Origin: Actinomycetes bacterium
GTDB lineage: Bacteria; Actinomycetota; Acidimicrobiia; Acidimicrobiales; Bog-793
Reading direction: 5' to 3'
Length of the DNA stretch: 64,000 nt
Assembly (NCBI GenBank): GCA_021796535.1
Contig: JAKABW010000012.1
Coordinates: 1 to 64,000, forward strand
The number at the start of each line of letters is the position of its first letter. Within the stretch, counting starts at the first letter, position 1. The notes beneath the pieces are model-generated. The model saw nothing but the letters and a program-made list of their open reading frames with translations, did not search any database and was not told the DNA's origin. The translations under genes and the position numbers were made by a program. Shown here piece after piece: positions 1 through 9,045 of the stretch.

Positions 1-1317
1 CCGTTATCGGCCGTCAAAGCGCTGAATCATTTAGGTATCGCTCCCCTCCTTTGCATTTCCCCCAGCGCTCAACTTCTCTATTGCACTAAGTACATAATAA
101 GGAACCAAAAGAGGCCTGTCAATAAAAAATATACCTTTTGAACAGGTATTACTGTCAGTGAGAAATAATATCACTCTCAGTAATTGGCAATTACTCTGAG
201 TGATGATATGAACCGGTTTTGTAGCACAAACGCTACTATTTTTCTATATTAGCACTGTATATTGCTAACCGATAAAGTAAATTTATTTTTCTATTACTTA
301 TCGATAGTTTCGTAATACTATCTATAAAAATCTGAATGACTCTTGAATATGCTTTTTGTAAGAACTGTAAATGATTTAATCATATTAAATCATTTGTTTT
401 TGTTATATAGTTGCACACTATCAGTATTATGCTATCGAATCAAAAAATACTGCAGCGGATTTTGAAAGCACTTCTTTGCTGCAAAGCACCTCTAGTAATG
501 CGTGTAAGTATTTTAAATATCGATCTTAATAGCTTAATTATCGTAAAAATAGCCTATGTCTATCTGGAACGATACTTTTCTATCTCTAAATTTACACCTA
601 TTCTCAACCGGCAATTGCCGACATTTCCAAAAAACTGTACCTTTGCCAAAACACTGCACTGACTTTATAATAATTTCTGCCAAGTTTCATAATAAAGTTT
701 TTTTGCTCTTGGATAATCCTGTAAGTATCCTAAAGTAGGTTTCCGCATCAGTCTTGGTGCGTCACTCATCCCAACAGAGGAAAAAGTGTTGATCCTTATA
801 TCCCTAAAGAAAAGCGCAACGCGAGAGATCTGTGGCAGGAATCTGTTATTAGGTGTATAAGATACTGCAGTCTGGTGTGGTTTCGACAATTGGGCGACAG
901 AAAACCCAACTTGCTTTTGCATAATATCTTCTACTGTGACCGGCCCGGAGTATTTATACTTTATCGGCTAAGTGTTAAGATCGGTTTTGAGTCGAAAAGG
1001 TGTCGCTTATGTCTTGCAGGATCGAGATAGGCTTCCCGTACAATTGATTCCTCGGACTCAGTTATACAACTGCCAAACTGGCCATAATACAAACAGCAAG
1101 TAGGTTTATATTCTTGACCGACAACTTATGGGATACATAAGACTGTTTGATTTTCATCATGACACTTATCTTATATATAAGCGCCTGTTCAGTACTATAA
1201 TCCGGATAGCCGAAGGCCACCGGAGACACCTATGACCTCCGGTGACAAAACTTAGACAGACTTTTGTGGAAAATAATTTTTCACAAAAAGCAGTGCGCTG
1301 ATATTTATATAAATAAA
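1..1317. other. Gene-free AT-rich stretch
   Basis: No coding region is supported here. The open frames are short, AT-rich, lack ribosome binding sites and resemble no known family. At the left edge the minus strand has a strong purine-rich Shine-Dalgarno-like run (complement of 45-52), but the nearest ATG (30-28) is 14 nt away and opens only an 8-codon frame, so a gene starting beyond the edge cannot be shown. A GC-rich perfect 8-bp stem (1218-1225 with 1237-1244) lies about 75 bases past the cupin stop and could be a transcript-end hairpin, although it has no T-run. Confidence 0.6.
168..209. repeat. Imperfect inverted repeat in intergenic DNA
   Basis: Two arms of about 19 bases, centred near position 187 on ATTGGCAAT, form an almost continuous hairpin with one small bulge. 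The surrounding bases repeat related CAGTGAG/CTCAG words. It could be an operator or a transcript-end structure. No neighbouring gene fixes its role. Confidence 0.4.
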
Positions 1318-1689
1318 TTACCCTTCCGCTCTTCCAAAGTCATCTTCTATTCTTACGATATCATCTTCGCCGAAATAGTCACCGTGCTGAACCTCGACAA
1401 AAAGCAGGTCTGTGGTGCCTGTGTTTTCAATACGATGATTGGTACCAACGGGAACATCAACCGCCATACCCGGTCCAACTTCCACTATATTGCCATCCAG
1501 GGTGACATTTCCTACGCCTCTTACGATAAACCAGTGTTCCGAACGGCGTGAATGCCTTTGATAACTCAACCGCTTGCCCGGCAACACCACTATCGTCTTG
1601 ATTTTGTGGTCCGTCTCACTTTCTGAAAGAACGGTATAATTTCCCCAAGGTCTGACTTCGAATTCTAAAGCTTGGCTTTCATTGTTCAT
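1318..1689 (-). CDS. Cupin, mannose-6-phosphate isomerase type II-like
   Basis: A single-domain cupin of about 123 residues that matches the C-terminal cupin domain of type II phosphomannose isomerase / mannose-1-phosphate guanylyltransferase. Visible family features are the opening RPWGNYTVL, the first cupin motif with its metal-binding histidines in RHSRRSEHWF, and the second motif ending in PVGTNHRIEN. The isolated domain may isomerise mannose-6-phosphate and fructose-6-phosphate, supplying GDP-mannose for mannosylation; in free-standing copies this activity is inferred rather than proven. I chose the ATG at 1689, because family homology begins just after it. A GTG at 1716 would add nine residues. 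Neither start has a clear ribosome binding site. It lies 79 bases after the DUF5666-like gene on the same strand. Confidence 0.8.
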   Translation of the reverse strand: MNNESQALEFEVRPWGNYTVLSESETDHKIKTIVVLPGKRLSYQRHSRRSEHWFIVRGVGNVTLDGNIVEVGPGMAVDVPVGTNHRIENTGTTDLLFVEVQHGDYFGEDDIVRIEDDFGRAEG

Positions 1690-1768
1690 AATATGGATAT
1701 TAGCTGAAATATGCACTCTGCGTAATAGAAAAACTTTTTTGCTTTGCTCACCTGGTCGATACAGAAAT

Positions 1769-2350
1769 TTATGAATTTCCGGTTTTACTGACTCTTCCGG
1801 CGGAGAGTGTGGTGGTTGTCACACCTTGAACCGTTGCGACAATAGACGTTGCCTGGATTTTATTGTGGGCCTTTTCTGTCCCATCAACCGATACGGTATC
1901 GCCTATCGCAAGAGCACCTATACCAATAGCGGAACTTTTTTCGATAGAGGTTTTTTTACTCACTGATATTTTCAGAAGCACACCGGAAGAAGTTGTTACG
2001 TAAACCTTATTTCCCTTTACTCCCACGACTTCACCGACAGCCGTCGGAGCGGCACCCGCACCCGCAAAGCGGGAAAAAAGGGCGGATGCCGCAGAAGCGC
2101 CGGCAAACGCAGACCGGAGAGAGGCAAACGAAAAAGAAGTTGAACTGCTTTCGGCATTTTTTGCCGCCGCTCCTCCCCAAAAAGAACCGGCGCTTACCAA
2201 AAGCAAAACCAGAACGGCTATGGGAAGTCTTACTTTCAACTGTCTGTGCTTAGCGGAGGATTGGATAAGAGCATCTATATCTTCCGGCAGAATATCATCT
2301 AATTCTGCTCCGAATACAGAGTCTTTATTTTCATTTAACTGGTTACTCAT
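1769..2350 (-). CDS. Membrane-anchored DUF5666-like protein
   Basis: A 193-residue protein. An acidic cytoplasmic N-terminus (about 1-40) is followed by one transmembrane segment (about 43-63) and a Ser/Ala-rich linker. The external beta-rich domain (about 103-175, starting at VGEVVGVKGNKVYV) has the alternating hydrophobic pattern and the GDTVSVDG turn of DUF5666 / small OB-like domains. Function is unknown. It starts 23 bases downstream of the MacB-type permease stop and runs the same way, so it is probably the last gene of that export operon and may be an accessory envelope factor. Confidence 0.7.
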   Translation of the reverse strand: MSNQLNENKDSVFGAELDDILPEDIDALIQSSAKHRQLKVRLPIAVLVLLLVSAGSFWGGAAAKNAESSSTSFSFASLRSAFAGASAASALFSRFAGAGAAPTAVGEVVGVKGNKVYVTTSSGVLLKISVSKKTSIEKSSAIGIGALAIGDTVSVDGTEKAHNKIQATSIVATVQGVTTTTLSAGRVSKTGNS

Positions 2351-2373
2351 TTTTCCCTCTTTGCAGTAGCTGA

Positions 2374-3579
2374 CTATTCATACCTCAAAGCATCAATGGG
2401 CCGAAGTGAAGCCGCCCGATTGGCTGGATAGAACCCAAAGAAAACACCGACACAAATTGCTACCCCAAATGCCAAAACAATTGAATAAGGGGCGATTACA
2501 GGTTGGATCCCGTCGATTCTAAAATGTGATCCAATTATGCCTATGGCAACCCCCATCAAACCGCCGATAAAAGATAGAATGACGGCTTCAATTAAAAATT
2601 GTGTCAAGATGGCGCTTTTTTGAGCCCCTATCGCTTTTCTGATGCCTATCTCACGAGTACGTTCCGTAACGGTAACGAGCATTATATTCATAACGCCTAT
2701 ACCGCCGACCAAAAGCGAAATTGCCGCAACGGCAGCCAGTAAAAACGTGAATGTACCGGATGTGGTAGCCGCCGCAGAAAGAAGCGAGGCTTGATTTACA
2801 ATTATGAAAGGTAGCTCACTCACGGTTGTACCGGTATTGGTGGCCAAAATGTTTTCTATTTCGCTTTGGGCAAGACTTAATGTTGACGAAGATTTGCCGG
2901 CGACAAGCAGTTCGGAAAACGTTGAAGCTTCTCCCGTCAACTGATCCTGGACAGCCGTATACGGAGCTATGATCACGTCATCCTCGTTGGAGGTACCTGA
3001 AGTTCCTTTACTGGCTAAAACACCTATAATTTTAAAACTCGATGATCCAAGCAGTATGGTTTGGCCTATGGGATTTTCCCCGCCGGAAAATAAATCGGAA
3101 ACAACAGTTTGGCCTATCAGAACGACCCTGGCCCGCGTCGTAACGTCGGAAGAAGTGAGCGTGCTGCCCGCTTCCACCGTATAGTCTTCGGCTGCCAGAT
3201 AAGACGGGGTACTTCCGATCACGCTTGCAGTACCGGAAGAACTCCCATATGTCGCCGTCACCGAAGTGGCAATTACAGGAGAGACAGAGGCTACATCCGG
3301 GGCAAGTGTCTTATTCTGCATTTCGGTTACGTCCTGTAAAGTTAAATTCGTAAACTGAGTCTGTACACCGACGGAGGATCCCCCCTGGAGAACGGTAAGC
3401 GTATTTGTCCCAAGAGCATTGATGCTGTTTTCCACGGCTTGAGAAGAACCGGTTCCCACCGCAACCAAAATGATTACAGCCGCCACGCCGATTAAAATCC
3501 CCAGAGTCGTCAAAGAAGAACGCAGCTTATTGGTTTGTATGCCTCTTAGGGAAATTCTTATCCCGTCTAAAATGTTCAT
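2374..3579 (-). CDS. MacB/FtsX-type ABC transporter permease
   Basis: A 401-residue permease of the MacB family. It has an N-terminal transmembrane helix after the amphipathic start (about 20-43), a large extracytoplasmic MacB_PCD domain (about 45-260), and three C-terminal helices carrying the FtsX domain. The segment with TERTREIGIRKAIGA is the family hallmark coupling motif. The ATPase is a separate gene, unlike the fused MacB of Gram-negatives. The start overlaps the ATPase stop by 4 bases, so the two are translationally coupled. With the MacA-type adaptor it should form a tripartite-like exporter for peptides, lipoproteins or small molecules. The substrate is not evident. Confidence 0.92.
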   Translation of the reverse strand: MNILDGIRISLRGIQTNKLRSSLTTLGILIGVAAVIILVAVGTGSSQAVENSINALGTNTLTVLQGGSSVGVQTQFTNLTLQDVTEMQNKTLAPDVASVSPVIATSVTATYGSSSGTASVIGSTPSYLAAEDYTVEAGSTLTSSDVTTRARVVLIGQTVVSDLFSGGENPIGQTILLGSSSFKIIGVLASKGTSGTSNEDDVIIAPYTAVQDQLTGEASTFSELLVAGKSSSTLSLAQSEIENILATNTGTTVSELPFIIVNQASLLSAAATTSGTFTFLLAAVAAISLLVGGIGVMNIMLVTVTERTREIGIRKAIGAQKSAILTQFLIEAVILSFIGGLMGVAIGIIGSHFRIDGIQPVIAPYSIVLAFGVAICVGVFFGFYPANRAASLRPIDALRYE

Positions 3580-4469
3580 GCGTCTTGCTCAGCTATATAA
3601 TGCACATTATGGGCAGAAACTTTTTGAGAGGCTTGAGTTGTCTGTTCCTCCGACGGATTTGAGGCATGAGCTTTTCTGATCCAATGGTCATCCGTTATAA
3701 TTTCGTCACTTACAAGACGCCCGTCGGTAATCCTGATAAGACGGTTGGCATAAGAGGCTATTTCCGATTCGTGTGTAATTAAAACCACCGTGCGTCCCGC
3801 CATATGAAAATCTGAGAGGAGTTTCATCACTTCATGGCTTGCATGTGTGTCTAAATTGCCGGTGGGTTCGTCAGCCAAAATAAGGGAGGGGTTGGTTACT
3901 ATGGCTCTGGCTATTGCCACCCGTTGTTGCTGTCCTCCGGAAAGTTTACTCGGAACATAGTCGCTTCTGTCCAAAAGTCCCACCAAATCAAGCGCTTTCA
4001 TGGCTATTTTCCGCCGTTGCTTTGTTTTGACGCCGGCATAAGCCAAAGGAAGTTCGACATTCGCCAAAGCCGACGTACGCGGTATCAGGTTAAAGGACTG
4101 GAACACAAAACCTATCTTCCTGTTGCGAATGATTGAAAGTTGTGTTTCGTTCAACTCCTTCACATTGATGCCGTCCAAACAATAATCGCCGCTTGTCGGC
4201 ATGTCCAGACAACCGATAATACCCATCAGGGTTGACTTTCCGGAACCGGAACTTCCCATGATTGCCACAAAATCGCCTTTTTCAACCTTTAATGTAAAAT
4301 TGCGCAATGCAGGTACATTCAAATCCCCCGCCCTGTATATTTTATAAATATTGTCCAAAAGGATAACGGGTTGCGGAAAATCCGTTCTGTTTAATTTCCC
4401 GCTCTTCTGCGCTGCATGACCAGACCGCAGGAGACGCTTGGGCTTTTGACCCCCAAACAGCCTAGCCAC
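3576..4469 (-). CDS. MacB/LolD-type ABC transporter ATPase
   Basis: A 297-residue ATP-binding subunit. Walker A is GSSGSGKST, the signature is LSGGQQQR, Walker B is [12 protein letters not shown], and the H-loop is in LITHE. The LDTHAS region and [14 protein letters not shown]-loop are typical of the LolD/MacB/SalX class. About 35 extra residues precede the core, and the C-terminus has an extra 40-residue polar tail. Its start overlaps the adaptor stop by 8 bases. It powers the neighbouring permease. Confidence 0.94.
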   Translation of the reverse strand: MARLFGGQKPKRLLRSGHAAQKSGKLNRTDFPQPVILLDNIYKIYRAGDLNVPALRNFTLKVEKGDFVAIMGSSGSGKSTLMGIIGCLDMPTSGDYCLDGINVKELNETQLSIIRNRKIGFVFQSFNLIPRTSALANVELPLAYAGVKTKQRRKIAMKALDLVGLLDRSDYVPSKLSGGQQQRVAIARAIVTNPSLILADEPTGNLDTHASHEVMKLLSDFHMAGRTVVLITHESEIASYANRLIRITDGRLVSDEIITDDHWIRKAHASNPSEEQTTQASQKVSAHNVHYIAEQDA

Positions 4470-6588
4470 CTAATCTTCCTTTGCCGCCCAGCCTGGCCAA
4501 CCTCCCCAACCCGCCGCCGAATCCTCCCGTAACGGCAGGTGCACCGGCACCCGAAGAAGCTTTCACAACCGGCAGCACCACTGTCTCACCTGATTGCACA
4601 CCCGATAAGATCTGCGTCGTGGAACTCCCCACCAAACCCACTTTGACGCTTACGACCCGATCCGTGCCGTGTTTGTCAACCGTTACGGTCGACGAAGTCC
4701 CGCTGGTCGTCACAGCGGCACTGGGGACAGTCAGTACACCGGAAGCCGAACCGGTTATGATGGCGACATCGGCCGTCATGCCGTCTTTGACAGAAGACGG
4801 GGTACCCGTTACGGTAATGGTTACGTTATACGTGACGACGCTGGAACTCGCAGCCGGGATGTCCGACACATAGGTTACTTTGCCGCTTGCGGTGACATTT
4901 GGCAAAGCCGGAAAAGTAATCGAGGCCGTCTGCCCTATTTTGATGGAAGAAATATCGGCTTCGGCAAATCCGGCGACAATTTGGAAGTCGTTCAAATCGG
5001 TAATGGTGGCAAAACCGCTGCCGGCGGAGGATGAAGACGATGCCTTACCCGATCCGACGGCGGAGGAACCTGACCCGGAAGTGGGAGTGGCGGAAGCGCC
5101 CGAGGCCGCACCCGATCCGGAATAAGCCGATACGGTTTCCCCCACTAAATCGTTCAGGGAAGTTATTGTTCCCGAGATCGGGGCAATCAATGTGGTTTCC
5201 TGCAAGTTTTTCTCGTCTGCGGCAACGGTGGCCTGGTCTTCGGTTACGGCTGCTCTATCGGTTGCCACTGTCACATTGTTGTTTTGCTCCGACTGAGTTA
5301 TGGAAGCTTCCGCCGCAGCCAAAGTATTCTTTGCGTCCTGAATGGTTGTTTTTTGCTTTCCCATCGCCGTTTCGTCTTCAGAGATAACCGTTTTTTCTTC
5401 CGTACAAGACGATGCCGCCGTGGTAAACAATTGCACGTATCCTTCGCTTTGACCGACGGCATTTTGCGCCACAAGTCGGAAGAGATAATTTGTATCTGCT
5501 TTCAGCCCGGTAAGAGGCGCCGATACCTGAACGGTTCCGGATGTCTGGCTGAGCGTTACCGTCGGGGTATGTTCACTCAATTGATCCGTCTCGCCCCAGG
5601 CAAAATAATATGAAGTGCTTGTATTGCCCGGGGTGACGCTGCCGGACAGATTTACCTCATCCGTCGCTATGCCGGTCGAAGTCCCCGTAACGGCAACGGG
5701 AGCAACCGGTGCAAGCGTGGTGGTGGTAGTGGTGGCAGTGGTAGTGGTGCTTTGAGCGGGGGTCGGCGGCTGTGTCACGGAAACAGAACCGGCAGTCACG
5801 GCTTTTTCGGACAAATGCTTTACAAGCTTCGGAGACGAAATCAAAAAACGCGGACTCTTGGCGACGACAGCGGGAGAATCACCGGCATAGGCACTGCCAT
5901 TCCGAAAGGAGGAGGTAAATTTTCCTCCCGCAGAAGAAGAGCCGCTGCTTGTTGTGCCGCCGGCCGAGCTTTGGGAAGTTCCGCCTCCCGCCGCTGCCGA
6001 CGGGGCCGAGTTCGTCGAACCCCCGCTTATCGCGCTTGTTACAGTAGAACTGCCGGCCGCCGGGCAGGCCAAATTCTCATCCGTCCTCAATTGCAGCTTT
6101 GCCGTCGACAAATCCTCTTTGTCCGTCGTCAATTGCTGTTCGTCGGTTGTAATTGCCGATTCATCGTTGGAAACCGTCAATTGGTTGGAAAGTTTGTTGG
6201 CGGTGGAACCACCCTGCTGTGCCGTGGCCAAGTTTTGCTCGGCGGCCGACAGCGAAGCTTCCGCCGCACTCAATGTGGCTTGTGCACTGGAGGGATTGAT
6301 TTTGGCTATCACTTCCCCGGCGGTAACCTTTGACCCCAGTGACACATTGACTTGCGTCAGGGTCCCGCTGATTGGGAACCCGACGGTGGCTGCGGAAGCA
6401 GAATCGATATTGCCGGTGGCGGTTTGTTCTGTTTCAACATTGCCTCTCACGACAGAGGCTGTTCTCACGGATGCCGCGGAAACCGCATTTGGCATGTAGA
6501 CGTAAGCCACCGCAAAACCCACCAGTGACAGCACTCCCGCCGTCAAAATTCCGTATGAAACAGTGCTTTTTATTTTTTTTCTTGACAT
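4462..6588 (-). CDS. MacA/HlyD-type adaptor with FN3-like insertion
   Basis: A 708-residue membrane fusion protein with an N-terminal membrane anchor (about 12-33). Biotinyl-lipoyl half-domains flank a long Gln/Thr-rich coiled-coil hairpin (about 95-165 and 400-470), and beta-barrel and membrane-proximal domains follow. The tip of the hairpin, which docks on TolC in Gram-negative relatives, is replaced here by a Ser/Gly/Thr-rich low-complexity stretch and a fibronectin type III-like domain (about 295-395, with YYFAWGETDQ and NYLFRLVAQNAVG). A second Ser/Gly-rich insert follows near 490-535. The C-terminus is a Gly/Arg-rich tail. It is co-transcribed with the ATPase and permease. The family assignment is firm; the role of the inserted domain is inferred to be extracellular contact. 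Confidence 0.88.
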   Translation of the reverse strand: MSRKKIKSTVSYGILTAGVLSLVGFAVAYVYMPNAVSAASVRTASVVRGNVETEQTATGNIDSASAATVGFPISGTLTQVNVSLGSKVTAGEVIAKINPSSAQATLSAAEASLSAAEQNLATAQQGGSTANKLSNQLTVSNDESAITTDEQQLTTDKEDLSTAKLQLRTDENLACPAAGSSTVTSAISGGSTNSAPSAAAGGGTSQSSAGGTTSSGSSSAGGKFTSSFRNGSAYAGDSPAVVAKSPRFLISSPKLVKHLSEKAVTAGSVSVTQPPTPAQSTTTTATTTTTTLAPVAPVAVTGTSTGIATDEVNLSGSVTPGNTSTSYYFAWGETDQLSEHTPTVTLSQTSGTVQVSAPLTGLKADTNYLFRLVAQNAVGQSEGYVQLFTTAASSCTEEKTVISEDETAMGKQKTTIQDAKNTLAAAEASITQSEQNNNVTVATDRAAVTEDQATVAADEKNLQETTLIAPISGTITSLNDLVGETVSAYSGSGAASGASATPTSGSGSSAVGSGKASSSSSAGSGFATITDLNDFQIVAGFAEADISSIKIGQTASITFPALPNVTASGKVTYVSDIPAASSSVVTYNVTITVTGTPSSVKDGMTADVAIITGSASGVLTVPSAAVTTSGTSSTVTVDKHGTDRVVSVKVGLVGSSTTQILSGVQSGETVVLPVVKASSGAGAPAVTGGFGGGLGRLARLGGKGRLGG

Positions 6589-7211
6589 CAGGAACCCTTT
6601 ACGGTTGTCGTCGGCGAAACGGAACTTTTATGGACTAAGGAAAGACAGGCAGCGATGAGTTTGCGCTTTTTGGGCGAAATCGAAACAGTCTTCCCGGTCG
6701 GCGACCTAAGGTCGGCACGAGAAAGCCCGTTTACCTTTAGGCAGTCTCGGAACGCGGTATTTTGAGCGCTCGACGGAAAACCGCCGAGGCCGCCAGGAAA
6801 ACCGCGGAGGCCTGTTTTTGGCCTCAGCGAGGCACAAGCAGTAAAAGCCGCTTTGTATTTGGAGCCGGAAGAAAAAAATCCCCCTGATGTAAAAGAGCCG
6901 GACCGATGCCTTTTTAAGCCCGAACTTCCCGCCAAACCGGAACGCCTGCCGGAAAAACTCGGCAATTTCAGTCCGTGCTTTGCCAGACAGTTTCTGTAAG
7001 CGGCAACCGAAGCCGCGAGGGCTTTGGTTTGTCCGGAGGTTTTGGTTTGGCCGGCGGACGTACCTGTCGGCGACGAAGCCGACGTGCCCCCACATGCGGC
7101 AAACAGCAAAGCGGCGGCGGCCAATAAGAGAGGCGCCAAAAATCCGTTTTGCCGTTGTGCCTTAAACAGGAGTTTTACAATCGGACATTTTTGGCTTCCG
7201 GCGGTTCCCAT
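6588..7211 (-). CDS. Putative lipoprotein of the MacAB locus
   Basis: A 207-residue protein with a signal sequence ending in the lipobox LLFAACGG (Cys about 40), predicting an exported lipid-anchored protein. The mature part is basic and Ser/Gly-rich and carries two short related motifs, YRNCLAKHGL and FRDCLKVNGL, each with one Cys, plus a third Cys region near FTACASLRP. I do not recognise a named domain. Small Cys-containing lipoproteins with such CxxxHG motifs commonly sit beside MacA/MacB genes in actinobacteria. Its stop overlaps the adaptor start by one base, so it is the first gene of the operon. Confidence 0.7.
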   Translation of the reverse strand: MGTAGSQKCPIVKLLFKAQRQNGFLAPLLLAAAALLFAACGGTSASSPTGTSAGQTKTSGQTKALAASVAAYRNCLAKHGLKLPSFSGRRSGLAGSSGLKRHRSGSFTSGGFFSSGSKYKAAFTACASLRPKTGLRGFPGGLGGFPSSAQNTAFRDCLKVNGLSRADLRSPTGKTVSISPKKRKLIAACLSLVHKSSVSPTTTVKGS

Positions 7212-7305
7212 AAGGAAATGGTGCTATACGTTCCTGAGAAAATGTTAAGAAATGTCTGTTGATTTGCCGTGAAAAGACCTTTCCCTCACAGAAAAGAGGT
7301 TTTAT

Positions 7306-7542
7306 TCATAAATCGCCGCCGGAATCGGTAAGCAATCCGATGGCTCTTATGATTTGATTGCGACACTTTGTCAATTTTTTATCCGTTTCGGAGCGTTTTG
7401 TTTGGCCTTCTCGGACAGCCGTTCTGACGGATTCAAAAATAAGGCCGTCCAATCTTTCGGCTATATTTTGCAACTCCGCAATTATTTCTTCCTGAGTCGA
7501 AGCGTCATCGATCGCCATGCCTAAAGAATACCTCAAAGCCAT
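7306..7542 (-). CDS. Small hypothetical protein downstream of gltD
   Basis: A 78-residue, mostly helical and charged protein with no transmembrane segment and no family I recognise. It begins three bases after the gltD stop, suggesting translational coupling to the glutamate synthase genes. An internal ATG at 7518 is an alternative start. Confidence 0.5.
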   Translation of the reverse strand: MALRYSLGMAIDDASTQEEIIAELQNIAERLDGLIFESVRTAVREGQTKRSETDKKLTKCRNQIIRAIGLLTDSGGDL

Positions 7543-7545
7543 TCT

Positions 7546-9045
7546 TTACGCCAATGCCACTTGACCAGGTATGATCGGCGCGGGCAGGGAAGTCTCGCCC
7601 ATGAGGTAGGCATCCGCTTTGGCCGCACAGGCTCTTCCCTCCGCGATGGCCCATACCACAAGACTTTGACCGCGGGAAGCATCTCCGCAGGCAAAAATGC
7701 CGTCTACGCCTGTCATAAAATTGGCGTCAACAGCTATGTTGGAACGTTCGGTAAGCTTTAACTGCAAAGCGGAAACCAGTCCGTTTTTCTCCGGACCCAC
7801 AAATCCCATCGCCAGCAAAACCAGCTGAGTATCCAGAATGGCCGTCTTGGCGCCCCGATCCTTCAGCGGAGCAAAATTGTCTGGGGTTTTGTCCAAAAAT
7901 TCAATTTCCAAACCGGTCAGCCTGTTCTGATCATCCGTCAAAAACCTCTTGGTGGCCACCGAAAACATTTGCGAACCGCCTTCTTCGTGAGCGGAAGAAA
8001 TCCTAAAAATACGCGGCCATGTCGGCCAAGGGTTGTCCGAACGGCGTTCTTGCGGGGGCTTCGACATTATCTCAAGCTGAACAACCGATTTTGCCCCTTG
8101 TCTGTGAGCCGTGCCCAGACAGTCTGCACCCGTATCGCCGCCTCCTATGATGACGACGTCCTTGCCCGCGGCACTGACGGCCGGGGTGGCAAGCAGACCT
8201 TCGCAGACGAGATTCGCCTGCTTCAGGTAATCCATGGCAAAAAGAACTCCTCCGGCTCCGCGGCCTTCTATCGGCAAATCGCGTGGCAGGGTTGCACCTA
8301 TGCACAAAATAACGGCATCGTAGTCATCCCGAAGTGCAGCGGCGGAAATAACGGACGCATCGGGGGCCGAAGCGCCGACAAGATCGGCACTCAGATCTCC
8401 GACCGAGGTTTTGGTGACAAAGACGGTACCTTCTTCTTCCATTTGCCGGATCCGTTGATCCAAAACGCTTTTTTCCATCTTGAACTCGGGAATGCCGTAA
8501 CGGAGAAGACCTCCTATTTTTTCCGCTCTTTCGAATACGGTTACGCTGTGGCCGGCTCTGGTCAACTGCTGGGCGCAAGCCAACCCCGCCGGCCCGGAAC
8601 CGACCACCGCAACTTTTTTATTCGTTTTGCGCGAAGGCACAACGGGTTCCAGCCCCCGCCGCGAGGCTTCTTTTGATATTTCGAACTCAATCTGTTTGAT
8701 GGAGACGGGATCGTCGGCAATTCCCAAAACGCAGGATCCTTCGCAGGGAGCCGGACATACTCTTCCCGTAAAGTCAGGAAAATTATTGGTGGCATGAAGG
8801 CGTCGTATGGCTTCCGAAACATCTCCGCGCCTCATCAGATCGTTCCACTCCGGAATCAGGTTGGCCAGCGGACAACCTTCATGGCAAAACGGTATTCCGC
8901 AGTCCATGCACCTGGCGGCCTGAACGGTCAATTTATCCTTGCCAAAATCCAGGTAGACTTCTTTCCAGTCTTGAATCCGCTCCTGTACGGGGCGTCTTAC
9001 GGGGTTTTCCCGCCCATAACGTAAAAAGCCGCGGGGATCAGCCAT
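7546..9045 (-). CDS. gltD: Glutamate synthase (NADPH) small subunit
   Basis: The small subunit of NADPH-dependent glutamate synthase passes electrons from NADPH through FAD and iron-sulfur clusters to the large subunit. Two N-terminal cysteine clusters are visible (C-x2-C-x4-C-x3-C in [13 protein letters not shown], and CPAPCEGSC), then an FAD-binding [10 protein letters not shown], an NADPH-binding GGGDTGADC, and the C-terminal FAD motif [11 protein letters not shown]. From the start chosen here (ATG at 9045, [12 protein letters not shown]) it is 499 residues, the usual size. That ATG overlaps the end of gltB by 8 bases. A longer frame to 9069 adds residues absent from the family. Confidence 0.95.
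   Translation of the reverse strand: MADPRGFLRYGRENPVRRPVQERIQDWKEVYLDFGKDKLTVQAARCMDCGIPFCHEGCPLANLIPEWNDLMRRGDVSEAIRRLHATNNFPDFTGRVCPAPCEGSCVLGIADDPVSIKQIEFEISKEASRRGLEPVVPSRKTNKKVAVVGSGPAGLACAQQLTRAGHSVTVFERAEKIGGLLRYGIPEFKMEKSVLDQRIRQMEEEGTVFVTKTSVGDLSADLVGASAPDASVISAAALRDDYDAVILCIGATLPRDLPIEGRGAGGVLFAMDYLKQANLVCEGLLATPAVSAAGKDVVIIGGGDTGADCLGTAHRQGAKSVVQLEIMSKPPQERRSDNPWPTWPRIFRISSAHEEGGSQMFSVATKRFLTDDQNRLTGLEIEFLDKTPDNFAPLKDRGAKTAILDTQLVLLAMGFVGPEKNGLVSALQLKLTERSNIAVDANFMTGVDGIFACGDASRGQSLVVWAIAEGRACAAKADAYLMGETSLPAPIIPGQVALA

Noticed and set aside
4-30. Eight-codon frame behind a strong Shine-Dalgarno-like run at the left edge
   Set aside because: The 14-base spacing is too long and the peptide is tiny; the real gene, if any, lies outside the window.
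665-922. 85-residue minus-strand open frame
   Set aside because: No ribosome binding site, no recognisable family, biased composition and an isolated position in AT-rich noncoding DNA.
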